Positions 36,342 to 45,456 of a stretch of 64,000 nucleotides of DNA are shown piece after piece. Positions within the stretch are counted from its first letter, which is position 1. Each line of letters opens with the position of its first letter. The stretch is from DASZVB01 sp035545855 (GTDB taxonomy: Bacteria > Myxococcota_A > Polyangia > Polyangiales > Polyangiaceae): positions 20,549 through 84,548 of the forward strand of contig DASZXK010000174.1 of assembly GCA_035545855.1 (NCBI GenBank), written 5' to 3'. Position numbers and translations under genes: made by a program. Under the pieces are notes generated by a model that worked only from the letters and a program-made list of their open reading frames with translations, was not told where the DNA came from and searched no databases.

Positions 36342-36914
36342 GTGTTCCGGAACCGCCTCGCGTCTGCACTCCTGCCTCTGCTCCTCGGCGCGCTCGGTTG
36401 CGAGGCGGGCGCGGCGCCCGGCACCAGCCGAACCGCCCCGAAACCGACGGCGCTTGCCGCGAAGGCGCCGAACCCGGTCGCTCCCGTGCCCGTGGCAGCT
36501 GCGCCACCACCGGCTCCGGCGAAGAACGGCGTCGAGTTCCGTGGAAACGTCGAATGGCATACGTGGGAGGAAGGCCTCGCGATCGCCGCGAAGGAGTCCA
36601 AGCCCATTTTCGTGCTGGTCTATGCGGACTGGTGCCCGCATTGCCGTGAGCTCGGACCGGTGTTCGCGGATCCTCGAGTCGAGGCGCTCTCGAAGCGCTT
36701 CGTGATGGTTCGTCAGAACCATGACGATGATCCGCCGTGGCTACAACCTTACAATCAAAAGTACGGCCAATACGTTCCGCGGATCTTCTTCTTCAACTCG
36801 AAGGGCCAGATCCGCGAAGACGTCACGAGCGGCCACCCGCGCTACCCGTACTTCTACGCCGCCGAACACGCCGAGCTCCTCACGGCGAGCATGCAACGCG
36901 TCGCAGGGAGCTGA
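36342..36914 (+). CDS. Thioredoxin-fold lipoprotein with CPHC motif
   Basis: Protein of 190 aa: lipoprotein signal (GALGC, Cys20), a Pro/Ala tether to about residue 58, then a thioredoxin-like domain. The active site is C98-P-H-C101 in YADWCPHCREL, the CPHC dithiol typical of DsbA-type oxidases and some periplasmic thioredoxins, and the cis-proline region is VPRIFF. It probably exchanges thiols in the periplasm; whether oxidase or reductase is not decidable. Start chosen at GTG 36342 so that the lipobox falls at the usual distance; GTG 36324 is possible. Confidence 0.82.
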   Translation: MFRNRLASALLPLLLGALGCEAGAAPGTSRTAPKPTALAAKAPNPVAPVPVAAAPPPAPAKNGVEFRGNVEWHTWEEGLAIAAKESKPIFVLVYADWCPHCRELGPVFADPRVEALSKRFVMVRQNHDDDPPWLQPYNQKYGQYVPRIFFFNSKGQIREDVTSGHPRYPYFYAAEHAELLTASMQRVAGS

Positions 36915-37030
36915 CGCGGGGTTCCAACGAAATCGCTCATGCGGAGTTCCGGCCGCGCGAGTAGACTGCTCCGCGCGCTGGACGGAAGTCGGCTCGGGGG
37001 TCGGTCCACGCTTCTTCGAAGGAACACGCG

Positions 37031-40000
37031 ATGAACACGCCCGGACATTCTCCGAATGTGCTCGATGAGTTCTTCTCCTCGTCCGCCGCTCCACCCGAAG
37101 AGCGCGCAGAGGAGATCGACGTCGTCGCGGGCGACGACGCGGCTCCGCGACGCAGCGTGAGGCCTCCTCCGCCGTCCGCGCGCGGCGTGACGCCCCCGAG
37201 CGCGAAGTCGCTCCCGCCGCCTCCGCCTTCGATGCGCCGTGCCTCGGCGCCGCCGCCGGCGAGCCGTGGAAAGTCCGCGCCTCCGCCGCCTTCGCTCCGC
37301 GCGCGTCCGTCTGCGCCGCCTCCGCCGTCGATGCGCGCCGCCTCGCGCCCCCCGTCCCTCCACGACGTGCCCACGTCCCCCGGGGATCTCGAGGTGGACG
37401 TCGAGGTCGCGACGGAAGCCCATTCGAAGCACGAGGACAATCCGTTCCTCGCTCCGGCTCCGGCGGGGAGCCCGTCGCTCTTCGCGGTCCCCGCCGTTTC
37501 GGAAGACGCTCCGCCCGCGGCCGCGCTCTCGGAGGTCGTCGAGGAGGAGAAGCTGCCGCTCGCGAAACTCGAGAGCGCGAGCCCCGCGACCGAACGGTCG
37601 CCGAGCGACGCGCCTCCGGCGACCGCCGCCGTGGAAGGCGGCGCTCCGGCGCGCGAACCGGTGCACTCGCTCGCGAGGCGCGCGCTCCTGAGCGAGGCGC
37701 CCACGCCGCACACTCCGTTCGAGGCGTTCGACGAACCCGCGGAAGCGCCCTCGGCGGATTCCGGCGATCGCGTCGCCCTGATCCCGGACGCGCCGCCTCC
37801 GACGCTCGCGGCGCTTCCCACGCCGAAGATCGAGGCCGAGGCCGCCGCACCGATTCCGGAGGACGCTCCGGTGCCCGTCGTTCCGCCGCCGTCGCTCGAG
37901 GCGCTCGCCGCCGAGCCGGTGCCGCGTGCCCCGAAGCTCGTGCCGACCGCGTCGCTTCCGAAGCTCGCCCCTTCGGCGCCGAAGCTCACCCTGCCGCCGC
38001 CCGGCGCTCCCTCGGAAGACGCGCTCGCCCTCGGGTCGAAGCTCGGTCCCGTGCCCGCCGAGCGCGCGCCGTTCGGTGCGCCGCTGCCCCTGCCCGGGCG
38101 CACCGAAGGCGCGGCGGACGTGCCGCCCGCTCCGAAGCGCTCCATCCCTCCGCCGCCTCCGTCGGCGCGTGGAGTCCGGCCGCCAGTCGCCGCTCCGGTG
38201 AACACGGATTCGCTCGACGACGGCTGGGACATCGCGCCCGCGAAGGTCATCTCGCTCGCGCCGCCCCCGGTGGACGCTCCCGCCGGTCTCGCGCTCATCG
38301 AGGCGGGCGCCGACGACGGACAGGACCTCACTCGCCCGCTCATCGCGAAGATCGGTGCAGAGCCCCGCGAGGATCTCACTCGCCCGCTCCCCGCCGCGAG
38401 CGTGTCGATCGCCGAGAGCGCGGGCGAGGACCTCACGGGCCCGCTCCCCCGGAGCAGCGACCTCGCGCGGATCGACGGCGGAACGACGGACGTCGACGTC
38501 ACGAACCCGCTCGCGAACCCCGTGGTGCCCTACGGCTCGGACGCCGAGCTGACGCGGCCCATCGTCCCGACGTCCGAGGAAGACGTGCGGACGTCGTCGG
38601 CGCCTCCGCCGAGCCTTCGCCTCCCGGTACCGAAGCCGCCGCCGCTCAAGGCATCGCCGGTCGTGTCGCTGCCTCCGCCTCCGGTGCCCGTGGTCGTCGC
38701 GGTTCCGCCCCCGAGCTCCGCGCCGATGCACCATCCGCCGAGCATCGAGATCGCGCCGCACGCGGGGAGGCGTTCGTCCGTGCCTCCGCCACCGGTTCCG
38801 CCGCGTTCCCCCATTTCGTCCGCGCCGCCGCGTGCGCAAGGGATGACGACGCTCCCGAGGATCCCGAAGCCGGCGCGAGTCCCGAAGGATTTCGACGTTC
38901 CCCGTGCGCGCGGGTCGTCGCTCGCGCCGACCACCGGTTCGATCCCGCCGAGTGATCTCCCGGCGCCCATTCCGGCGAGGAAGTGGCTCGTCGGCCTCGC
39001 CGCGCTCACGTTCGGCGCCGGGGCGCTCGCGGTCGGGCTCCGATCCCGTCCCGGGACGCTGGTCGTCACCGTCGCCGGTCCGGACGGCACGCCCGCTCGC
39101 GGCGTCGTCGTTCGCGTGGACGGCGCCGAGCGCTGCTCCCGGAGCCCGTGCGAGGTCACCGGCCTCGCGCCGGGCGTTCACCTCGTGAGCGCCGCCGCTG
39201 CCGGCCTTCCGTCGAGCGCCGATCGCGCGCTCGCTCTCGAAGCCGGCGAGCACGCCGCGGAGCACGTGGTCCTCGTCCCCGCGGCGCGCACGGAGGTCTC
39301 GGGCCTCACCGTCTCCGCCGTGGGCGAAGGTCTCTCGGTCTACGTGGACGGCAAGAACCTCGGCGCGCCGCCCGTCTCGCTCCGGGACGTGGAGCCCGGC
39401 CAGCACACCGTGCGAGTCGCCGGGGCCGACGGCGCCTACGAGGCGTACGAGCAGACGGTGAAGGTGGACACGGGCGAAGTGCGGAGCCTCGGCCCCGTTC
39501 GCCTCCGGCTCCTCAAGGGGCGTCTCCACCTGGAGGCCGGCGAGGGCGCGGCAGATGCGTCCATCACGGTGGACGGAAAGCGCGTCGCGCATCTCCCCGC
39601 GACGCTCGAGCTCTCTCCGGACGACTCCCACGAGGTGCGCGCGACGCGTCGCGGGTTCTCCGCGTTCGAGGAAGAGGTCGTATTCGACGGGAACGCCGAG
39701 CGGAGCGTCACCGTGAACCTCGAATCGGCGAGCGGAGCCCCCGGAGCGCGCGCTCCCCGCGTCGCGCGGAACGTGCCCCTTCGCGCCGCGGCGCCCGTCG
39801 TCCGCTCGGCGGCGGTTGCCGCGCCGTCGGGCGGCGGAGTCGCCACGCTGGACCTCAACTCGATTCCTCGCGCGAACGTCGTCGTGAACGGCCGCCCGAT
39901 GGGCGCGACGCCGCTCATGGGCGTCCACGTGAACCCCGGGACGGAGACCATCGTCTTCGTGCACCCGACGCTCGGTCGGAAGGTCGTCTCCGCGACGGTT

Positions 40001-40039
40001 CCCGCCGGGGGCCGGAAGGCCGCTTTCGTGAAGTTCTGA
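37031..40039 (+). CDS. Membrane protein with long proline-rich cytoplasmic region and PEGA repeats
   Basis: Protein of 1002 aa. Residues 1-650 are mostly disordered: an N-terminal acidic segment (NVLDEFFSS), then Pro/Ala-rich linkers with short recurring motifs, notably DLTRPL-like units at residues 432, 448, 467, 489 and 506. One membrane helix lies at about 652-670. The C-terminal 330 residues form about four PEGA-type beta domains (VYVDGKNLGAPPVSL, VTVDGKRVAHLPATL, VVVNGRPMGATPLMG). PEGA domains are extracytoplasmic and often bind surface polymers. The disordered part could recruit cytoplasmic partners. AAGGA ribosome-binding site 8 nt before the ATG. No exact family known. Confidence 0.85.
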   Translation: MNTPGHSPNVLDEFFSSSAAPPEERAEEIDVVAGDDAAPRRSVRPPPPSARGVTPPSAKSLPPPPPSMRRASAPPPASRGKSAPPPPSLRARPSAPPPPSMRAASRPPSLHDVPTSPGDLEVDVEVATEAHSKHEDNPFLAPAPAGSPSLFAVPAVSEDAPPAAALSEVVEEEKLPLAKLESASPATERSPSDAPPATAAVEGGAPAREPVHSLARRALLSEAPTPHTPFEAFDEPAEAPSADSGDRVALIPDAPPPTLAALPTPKIEAEAAAPIPEDAPVPVVPPPSLEALAAEPVPRAPKLVPTASLPKLAPSAPKLTLPPPGAPSEDALALGSKLGPVPAERAPFGAPLPLPGRTEGAADVPPAPKRSIPPPPPSARGVRPPVAAPVNTDSLDDGWDIAPAKVISLAPPPVDAPAGLALIEAGADDGQDLTRPLIAKIGAEPREDLTRPLPAASVSIAESAGEDLTGPLPRSSDLARIDGGTTDVDVTNPLANPVVPYGSDAELTRPIVPTSEEDVRTSSAPPPSLRLPVPKPPPLKASPVVSLPPPPVPVVVAVPPPSSAPMHHPPSIEIAPHAGRRSSVPPPPVPPRSPISSAPPRAQGMTTLPRIPKPARVPKDFDVPRARGSSLAPTTGSIPPSDLPAPIPARKWLVGLAALTFGAGALAVGLRSRPGTLVVTVAGPDGTPARGVVVRVDGAERCSRSPCEVTGLAPGVHLVSAAAAGLPSSADRALALEAGEHAAEHVVLVPAARTEVSGLTVSAVGEGLSVYVDGKNLGAPPVSLRDVEPGQHTVRVAGADGAYEAYEQTVKVDTGEVRSLGPVRLRLLKGRLHLEAGEGAADASITVDGKRVAHLPATLELSPDDSHEVRATRRGFSAFEEEVVFDGNAERSVTVNLESASGAPGARAPRVARNVPLRAAAPVVRSAAVAAPSGGGVATLDLNSIPRANVVVNGRPMGATPLMGVHVNPGTETIVFVHPTLGRKVVSATVPAGGRKAAFVKF

Positions 40040-40067
40040 GCTTCCCGACTTCTGATAGGCTCGCGGA

Positions 40068-40580
40068 ATGAGCGAGAGCGCCCTCCTCCCCAAGGCCGAA
40101 GACGCCGACTCCGAGGACACGCGCTGGGCCCTCGAAACCGCCCGCACTCTCTGGAATCAGGGGGAGCGGCGGGAGGCCCTCCAGTGGGTCCGGCGCGCCG
40201 CCGAGTCGGCCGCCGAAGCCGGCCAGGACGACCGCGCCCTGACCCTCGCGAAGATGGGCGCCGAGCTCCGCGGGGCGCTCGACATCCCGCGGACGCTCCC
40301 GCCGCCGCCCATCGCCGTGCCCAAGGAAGCCCCTCCGGCGGAGGAGAAGGAAGAGCTGGTCGTGACCGTCGTCTCGACGGACGGCTCCCTTCCGGCCCGG
40401 GACGCGTCCTTCGTCGCCCACCGGGCCGTGCGAGTCGCGGTCATCGCGGTCGACAGCCCGAAGGAACTCCGTCTCCTCCGGCTCGCGCCGGGCGAGGTCG
40501 CTCCCGCCGATTCCACCGTCGCGCTCCTCGTCGCGTTCGAGCCGGGAGAGTCCCCGGTCCCGTCGGTCCGCGGCGGCTGA
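40068..40580 (+). CDS. Small helical-repeat protein of unknown function
   Basis: Protein of 170 aa. Residues 15-75 form a TPR-like helical hairpin (TARTLWNQGERREALQWVRR, then AAEAGQDDRALTLAKMGAEL). A Pro-rich linker leads to a C-terminal domain of about 75 residues with alternating hydrophobics. It follows the PEGA protein by 28 bp and may be co-transcribed, but it also has its own -10-like TAGGCT (40056-40061) ending 6 nt before the ATG. It is convergent with a vWA lipoprotein. It may be a cytoplasmic partner of the PEGA protein; that is inference from position only. Confidence 0.7.
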   Translation: MSESALLPKAEDADSEDTRWALETARTLWNQGERREALQWVRRAAESAAEAGQDDRALTLAKMGAELRGALDIPRTLPPPPIAVPKEAPPAEEKEELVVTVVSTDGSLPARDASFVAHRAVRVAVIAVDSPKELRLLRLAPGEVAPADSTVALLVAFEPGESPVPSVRGG

Positions 40581-40625
40581 AGCCGTGTCGGGGGTGGGTT
40601 CCGGGGGGCGTTCGTGCGCCCGGGA

Positions 40626-41813
40626 CTATCGCGCCGGGGGGTGCTTCGTGTCGCAGCCGAAGACGACGTCCACGCGCGCGTTCTGGTCGGCCTGCATCTT
40701 GGTGCAGCTCGCGGGGCAGGCGATCACCTTGCTCGGCGCGTTCGGATCGTCGAAGAACCAGCCACCCACCGGGTCCTGGCACTCGCCCTGGTTCGCGACG
40801 CCGTAGATCGTCTCCACCACTCCGCTGGTCGGCGTGAACTCGACGTTCACCTTGTTCGCGTTGAACGTGCTCCCGTCGGGCGGGGGCGGGATCGTCCACT
40901 CGCAGTCGACGGGTTTCGCGTCCGCCACGACGCCCTGTCCGAGGTTCTGGAAGATCGCGTTCCAGTCGGGAGCGGCCAGGTCGCTGTAGATCCCTCCCGT
41001 CTGCGTGACGAGATCGAGATACGTGACGCCGTTCCCCGAGCAGTTCACGCCGGTCGATTGGGGACCGCAGAACACCCCGTCGAAGCGCCACAGCGCTCCG
41101 GCAAACTGCTGGTTGAAGAAGCTCGTGAAATCCTGCTCCGTGGGCGTCGGGTTCGCGGCGTCGTCCGTGACGACGACGAAGTGCTTGGACGCATCCGCGC
41201 GGAGCGCCCCCGACCACTGCGGGTACGTGTTGATGAGCTCGCCGAGCGCGTTGTGGCTGTCGACGTTGTCGATGATGTGCGTGTAGACGGGCGGGTTCGT
41301 ATCCCCGGGGCACGCGGCTCCGCTCCCGAGCGGTGGTGCGACGCACACGCCGTACGGTGGGATGAAGCCGAGCAGCGGCGGCCCCGCCGCGCCGACCACG
41401 ACGACGTGCGCGTCGATCCCCGTCCCCGTGATGAAGGACGAGAAGGTGTTCATGTTCTGCTGAATGCCCGTCGTCTCGTCGAACATGCTGCCCGAGGAGT
41501 CGATGACGAAGATGATGTCGGCCTTCCCGCCGAGCTGCTTCTCCGCCTTCTGCACGACGCGCGGGCAGCCGCCGTCCGGATCGTCTCGTCCGATGGGTTG
41601 CCCGAAGCCGCCGCCGACGGCCTGATCGCCGCCCGGGCCGTTCGCTCCCGGACCTCCGAAGAGGTTTCCGCCGGTGTTCGCGTTGCCCGCGTTTCCGGCG
41701 CCGCCGCCGCCCACGAGGACGCCATCCCCGCTGTCATTCGTGCCGGCCGAACAGCCGGAAGCGATGGCGAATGCCGCTCCGAGACTCAGAAAAGACGACC
41801 AAGCGTGCTTCAC
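40626..41813 (-). CDS. Von Willebrand factor A-domain lipoprotein (second)
   Basis: Protein of 395 aa. Lipoprotein signal ending IASGC (Cys21), a Gly/Asn-rich flexible tether (about 25-80), then a vWA domain with MIDAS D105-x-S107-x-S109. It differs from the vWA gene at 32.6 kb in lacking the repeated Cys-rich insert, but both end in a similar C-rich tail region (SCTK, VFGCD here), so they are probably distant relatives. Start chosen at GTG 41813, which has GGAGG 6 nt upstream, rather than the longer in-frame GTG at 41852. Likely surface or periplasmic adhesion or scaffold protein; ligand unknown. Confidence 0.83.
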   Translation of the reverse strand: MKHAWSSFLSLGAAFAIASGCSAGTNDSGDGVLVGGGGAGNAGNANTGGNLFGGPGANGPGGDQAVGGGFGQPIGRDDPDGGCPRVVQKAEKQLGGKADIIFVIDSSGSMFDETTGIQQNMNTFSSFITGTGIDAHVVVVGAAGPPLLGFIPPYGVCVAPPLGSGAACPGDTNPPVYTHIIDNVDSHNALGELINTYPQWSGALRADASKHFVVVTDDAANPTPTEQDFTSFFNQQFAGALWRFDGVFCGPQSTGVNCSGNGVTYLDLVTQTGGIYSDLAAPDWNAIFQNLGQGVVADAKPVDCEWTIPPPPDGSTFNANKVNVEFTPTSGVVETIYGVANQGECQDPVGGWFFDDPNAPSKVIACPASCTKMQADQNARVDVVFGCDTKHPPAR

Positions 41814-41929
41814 ACGGACCTCCGTATTCGCCCACACCGGAAGGTGGAGCACCGCGCCGCACTTGGTAGCCTAGCACGCAAGTTCGCCGGGCTGGAACCG
41901 GGGGCCGGTCACTCGGGTGAGAGGTTTCC

Positions 41930-43834
41930 CTACATCGCCGACCCGGCCGGGACCCGGTTCGGCTCGCGATCGGGCCCGAGCGCGAAGCCGCCCTCGCGCG
42001 GGTCGGCGTAGCCGTAGGCCGTGCCCTCCACGAGGAGGACGACGTTCGCGTCCCCGATCGAGCCCGTCGGCGCCGCCAGGCGGTGCCCGCGTCGCCGGAG
42101 GCCTTCGAGCACGCGCTTCGGGGGCGGGTGGGCGGACTCGTAGCGGATCTCGTCCGGGACGAAGCCGTGATGGAGCCGCGGCGCGTCGACGGCGCGGTCC
42201 AGCGTGAGCCCGTAGTCGACGACGTTCCGGAGGACGCGGACCACGGTGTTCGGGATGGTGTCCCCTCCCGGTGAGCCGAGCACGAGCACGGGCTCGCCGC
42301 CGCGGAGGACGAGCGTCGGGCTCATGGACGACGTGGGGCGTCGTCCTCCGGCGAGGACGTTCTTGCCCACGGTGCCGAACGCCGCGAGCGAGTCGTTCAG
42401 GAACACGCCCGCGGCCGTCACCTTCGCGCCGAAGCTCGCGGACAGCGTCGTGGTGCACGAGACGACGTTCCCCGCCGCGTCCGCGACGGAGAAGTGCGTC
42501 GTGTGCTCGAGCTCGTGCATCGCCGCATCGAAGAGCGGGTTCACGAGCTTCGACGGCGTCGCGTGCTCGGGATCGACGGGCGGCACGCGGCCGAGAAGGG
42601 CGTCCACGTCCAGGAAGTCGCGCCGGGCGGCCGCGTCGTCCCAGCCGGAGAACGTGTCCGGATCGCCGACCTCGAAGCGCCGGACCGCGTGCGCGCGCCG
42701 CGCGATCTCCGCGAACAGGTGCGACTCCTCCGCGGAGAGGAGCGGGAGCGGCGTCGGTTCGAGGCGCTCGAAGAGGCCGAGCATGGTGACGACGGCCACG
42801 CCGCCTGCGGACGACGGCGGAGCGACCTCGACGTCGAGCCCCCGGTAGCGGGTTCGGAGCGGCTCGCGCGTGACGGCGCGATATGCCGCGAGGTCTTCCT
42901 TCGTCACGAGCCCACCGCCCGGGGCGAGCGCCGCGATCGCGTCCGCGGTCTCCCCCTCGTAGAACCCGGCGTCGCCCTTCGCCTCGATGCGCTCGAGCGT
43001 CGCGGCGAGCTCCGGCTGCACGACCAGCGAGCCTGCCTTCTTCGGCTTTCCGCGCTCACCGAACGCCCTCGCTGCGGTCTGGTCGCGCGAGAGCGCGGGC
43101 CACGCCCAGGCGACCGTCTTCGCCTGGTACGCGCCCAGGGGAAACCCGTGCTTCGCGAGGCGAATCGCGTCTCGCATGACCTCGCTCCGCGGGAGCGTCC
43201 CGTAGCGAGCGAGGGCGAGATCGAGGCCCGCGACGGTTCCGGGGACGGCGGCGGCCGCGGGTCCGACGGCGCCGCCGCGGAGCATTCGCTCGAACTCCTC
43301 CTGGGTGACGAGCCGCGGCGCGCGCTCACGGAAATCGATCGCGACGGTGGGCGAGCCCTTCCGGTGAACGAGCAGGAAGCCGCCGCCGCCGAGGTTCCCG
43401 GCGTTCGGGTGCGTCACGGCGAGCGCGAAGCCGACCGCGACCGCGGCGTCCACCGCGTTGCCGCCCCGGGCGAGCACGGCGACGCCCGCGCGCGTCGCGT
43501 GCTCCTCCACGGAGCTCACCATTCCGAAATGGGATTCCGCCACGTGCCGTCCGCCGATCGACGACGCCATCGTCGGGAAAGCCCGCGCGGGCGCGCCCGC
43601 GGACGACGAAGGGGCGACTGCGGGCGGCGGTTCTCTCGACGACGAAACGGCGGGAAGCCCCGCCGACGCCGCAGGCAGCACGCTCGTTCCCGGCTTCCCG
43701 GCGGGCGCGGCGGAGCTCGGCGGGACGCCGCTCGGCTCGTGCCTCGTCGCCGGCGCCGGGTGACACGCCCACGCCACGAGCACGACGAGCCACGACGTGC
43801 ACCGGGCGCGGACCTTCACACGAGGAAAATACAC
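41930..43834 (-). CDS. ggt: Gamma-glutamyltransferase
   Basis: N-terminal-nucleophile hydrolase of 634 aa that transfers or hydrolyses gamma-glutamyl groups (e.g. glutathione) in the periplasm. The autoprocessing site is intact: T445 in TTHFS is the expected nucleophile exposed by cleavage into large and small subunits. Substrate-binding motifs NAVDAAVAVGFALAVTHPNAG, and SSM and SPGGDTIP in the small subunit, are present. The N-terminus is a membrane/signal segment ending near Cys24, only a weak lipobox, followed by a 60-residue Pro/Ser/Ala linker. Divergent from moaB. GTG start at 43834; an internal GTG at 43819 is an alternative. Confidence 0.93.
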   Translation of the reverse strand: MYFPRVKVRARCTSWLVVLVAWACHPAPATRHEPSGVPPSSAAPAGKPGTSVLPAASAGLPAVSSSREPPPAVAPSSSAGAPARAFPTMASSIGGRHVAESHFGMVSSVEEHATRAGVAVLARGGNAVDAAVAVGFALAVTHPNAGNLGGGGFLLVHRKGSPTVAIDFRERAPRLVTQEEFERMLRGGAVGPAAAAVPGTVAGLDLALARYGTLPRSEVMRDAIRLAKHGFPLGAYQAKTVAWAWPALSRDQTAARAFGERGKPKKAGSLVVQPELAATLERIEAKGDAGFYEGETADAIAALAPGGGLVTKEDLAAYRAVTREPLRTRYRGLDVEVAPPSSAGGVAVVTMLGLFERLEPTPLPLLSAEESHLFAEIARRAHAVRRFEVGDPDTFSGWDDAAARRDFLDVDALLGRVPPVDPEHATPSKLVNPLFDAAMHELEHTTHFSVADAAGNVVSCTTTLSASFGAKVTAAGVFLNDSLAAFGTVGKNVLAGGRRPTSSMSPTLVLRGGEPVLVLGSPGGDTIPNTVVRVLRNVVDYGLTLDRAVDAPRLHHGFVPDEIRYESAHPPPKRVLEGLRRRGHRLAAPTGSIGDANVVLLVEGTAYGYADPREGGFALGPDREPNRVPAGSAM

Positions 43835-43938
43835 CGGACGAACGTTCCCTTCGACGCCTTCGGACGCACCGCCGACGCTCGCGCACCTCCGACCCGGAAT
43901 CGCTCGCCCCGTCTTCGTGTTCTGGTACGGTTCCCGCC

Positions 43939-44454
43939 ATGAGCGAGCGCGCTTTCGTCCCGGTGAACGTCGCCATCCTCACGGTGAGTGACACGCGCAC
44001 CCCGGAGACGGACACGAGCGGAGCGGCGCTCTTCTCCGGGCTGTCGGAGGCGGGGCACCAGATCGTGCGCCGCCGCATCGTCCCCGACGACCTCTCGCGC
44101 CTCCGCACGACGTTCGAGGAATGGATCGGCGACCCGGAGGTCGACGTCGTCATCGCGACGGGGGGGACGGGCATCACGGGGCGGGACGTCACGCCCGAGT
44201 CGCTCGCGCCGCTCGTCACGAAGCACATCCCCGGGTTCGGCGAGCTCTTCCGTCACTACTCGCTCGCGGACATCGGAACGAGCACCATCCAGTCCCGGGC
44301 GGATGGCGCCGTCTGCGGGACGACGCTCGTGTTCCTCCTCCCGGGCTCGACGGGCGCCGTGAAGCTCGCGCTCGCGAAGATCCTGCTGCCGCAGCTCGAC
44401 GCGCGGACGCGGCCCTGCAACTTCGTCGAGCTCATGCCGCGTCTCTCGGAATGA
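43939..44454 (+). CDS. moaB: Molybdenum cofactor biosynthesis protein MoaB
   Basis: MoaB/MogA-type protein of 171 aa that adenylylates molybdopterin before molybdenum insertion. The molybdopterin-binding signature TGGTGITGRDVTPE and the C-terminal LPGSTGAVKLAL are clear. Length and N-terminus (NVAILTVSDTRTPETDTSG) fit MoaB. No other moa/mob gene is near. No Shine-Dalgarno is seen; TACGGT (43926-43931) lies 7 nt before the ATG, so the message may be leaderless. Convergent with the glycosyltransferase gene with only 3 bp between stops. Confidence 0.93.
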   Translation: MSERAFVPVNVAILTVSDTRTPETDTSGAALFSGLSEAGHQIVRRRIVPDDLSRLRTTFEEWIGDPEVDVVIATGGTGITGRDVTPESLAPLVTKHIPGFGELFRHYSLADIGTSTIQSRADGAVCGTTLVFLLPGSTGAVKLALAKILLPQLDARTRPCNFVELMPRLSE

Positions 44455-44457
44455 CGC

Positions 44458-45456
44458 TCAGAGAAGCGAGATGCCCGGATCTCGCGCGGCCCATTCCCGG
44501 AGGTCCCCGACGGGGACCGCGAGGACCGGCGTTCCGAGCGCTCGCGCTTCCCGGACGACCGTCGGCGAGCCCTCCGCGCGCGACGCGCTGACGAGGAGAT
44601 CGGCTGCCCGGATCCACTCCAGCGCCTCCGAGCGCGGGAGCCCGCCGCGGAGCTCCGGAGCGGGGTCGAGCCGGCCGAGTCGAGAGGCGAGGGGGCCCGT
44701 CCCGATGACGACGACGCGGGACGCGTGCGCGCGAGCGAGCGTGACCGCCCGCTCCGGATCTTTCGACGGGACGAGACGCCCGACGACCACGGCGAGGCGG
44801 TCCCCCGGGGCGATCCCGAGTCGTGCTCGTGCTTCGTCCCGGGAAGGGACGCAGGAGAGATCGATGGGGCACGGCTCGACGCGACTCGCCGGGAAGAGAC
44901 GGGACGTCGTCCCGTGGGCGAGCGCGTCGCGGAGCTCCGCGGAGACGAATCGAAACGTCGCGCCGCGATCCAGGAGCCCTTCCACGAGTCCCCTGCGCGC
45001 CCCGCGGGGGGCGAGGAGCAGGAGCCGCGCGTCGGACCCGTGCACGACGACCTCGAGCTCACATTCCGCCGGAAGAGCGCTCGCGGCGGGCCACGCGCTC
45101 GGCAGGAGCCAGTGCGCGATCACGCGGTCGAACGGGCCCGCGTGTCGAAGGGCGCGACGCGCGGCACGGACGAACCGGATCGCGGCGAGGAAGCGCAAGG
45201 GACGTTCCCTGAGCCGGAAGAGCGCGCCCGGAGCGCCGAACGCGTCGCCCCCGGGAAGCCACGCGACGCGCAGACGCTCCCCGTCGAGAGGCGAGCCCTC
45301 GGTCCTACCCGGGGCGAAGACCGTGACGTCGCTTCCCGTCTCCGCGAGCCGGCGCGCTTCGGTCTCGACGAAGTGTCCGGCGCAATCGCCCGGGCGGCGC
45401 GGGTACGAGGTCGTGACGATCGCGACGCGCGGCCTTCGTCGAGAGCTCGCCGTCAC
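44458..45456 (-). CDS. Family 4-like glycosyltransferase
   Basis: GT-B glycosyltransferase of 332 aa. The N-terminal acceptor domain begins RVAIVTTSYPRRPGDCAGHF, a typical GT4 opening, with the expected E/H-rich binding segment. The C-terminal nucleotide-sugar domain has VVVGRLVPSKDPE and the conserved SRAEGSPTVVREARALG (the E-x7-E-like donor motif). Acceptor and sugar are unknown; possible roles are polysaccharide or glycolipid synthesis. Its GTG start overlaps the stop of the DUF971 gene by 4 nt (GTGA), so the two are co-translated. Confidence 0.87.
   Translation of the reverse strand: MTASSRRRPRVAIVTTSYPRRPGDCAGHFVETEARRLAETGSDVTVFAPGRTEGSPLDGERLRVAWLPGGDAFGAPGALFRLRERPLRFLAAIRFVRAARRALRHAGPFDRVIAHWLLPSAWPAASALPAECELEVVVHGSDARLLLLAPRGARRGLVEGLLDRGATFRFVSAELRDALAHGTTSRLFPASRVEPCPIDLSCVPSRDEARARLGIAPGDRLAVVVGRLVPSKDPERAVTLARAHASRVVVIGTGPLASRLGRLDPAPELRGGLPRSEALEWIRAADLLVSASRAEGSPTVVREARALGTPVLAVPVGDLREWAARDPGISLL

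Noticed and set aside
40606..40621. Hairpin GGGCG-TTCGTG-CGCCC between convergent genes as a terminator
   Set aside because: Only a 5-bp stem without a T-run; expected by chance at this GC content.
41814..41852. Longer start for the second vWA lipoprotein at GTG 41852
   Set aside because: It would add 13 residues before the signal peptide and lacks a Shine-Dalgarno, whereas GTG 41813 has GGAGG at good spacing.
43760..43834. Gamma-glutamyltransferase as a definite lipoprotein
   Set aside because: The Cys24 context (VAWAC) does not fit the lipobox well, so only a signal or membrane segment is claimed.
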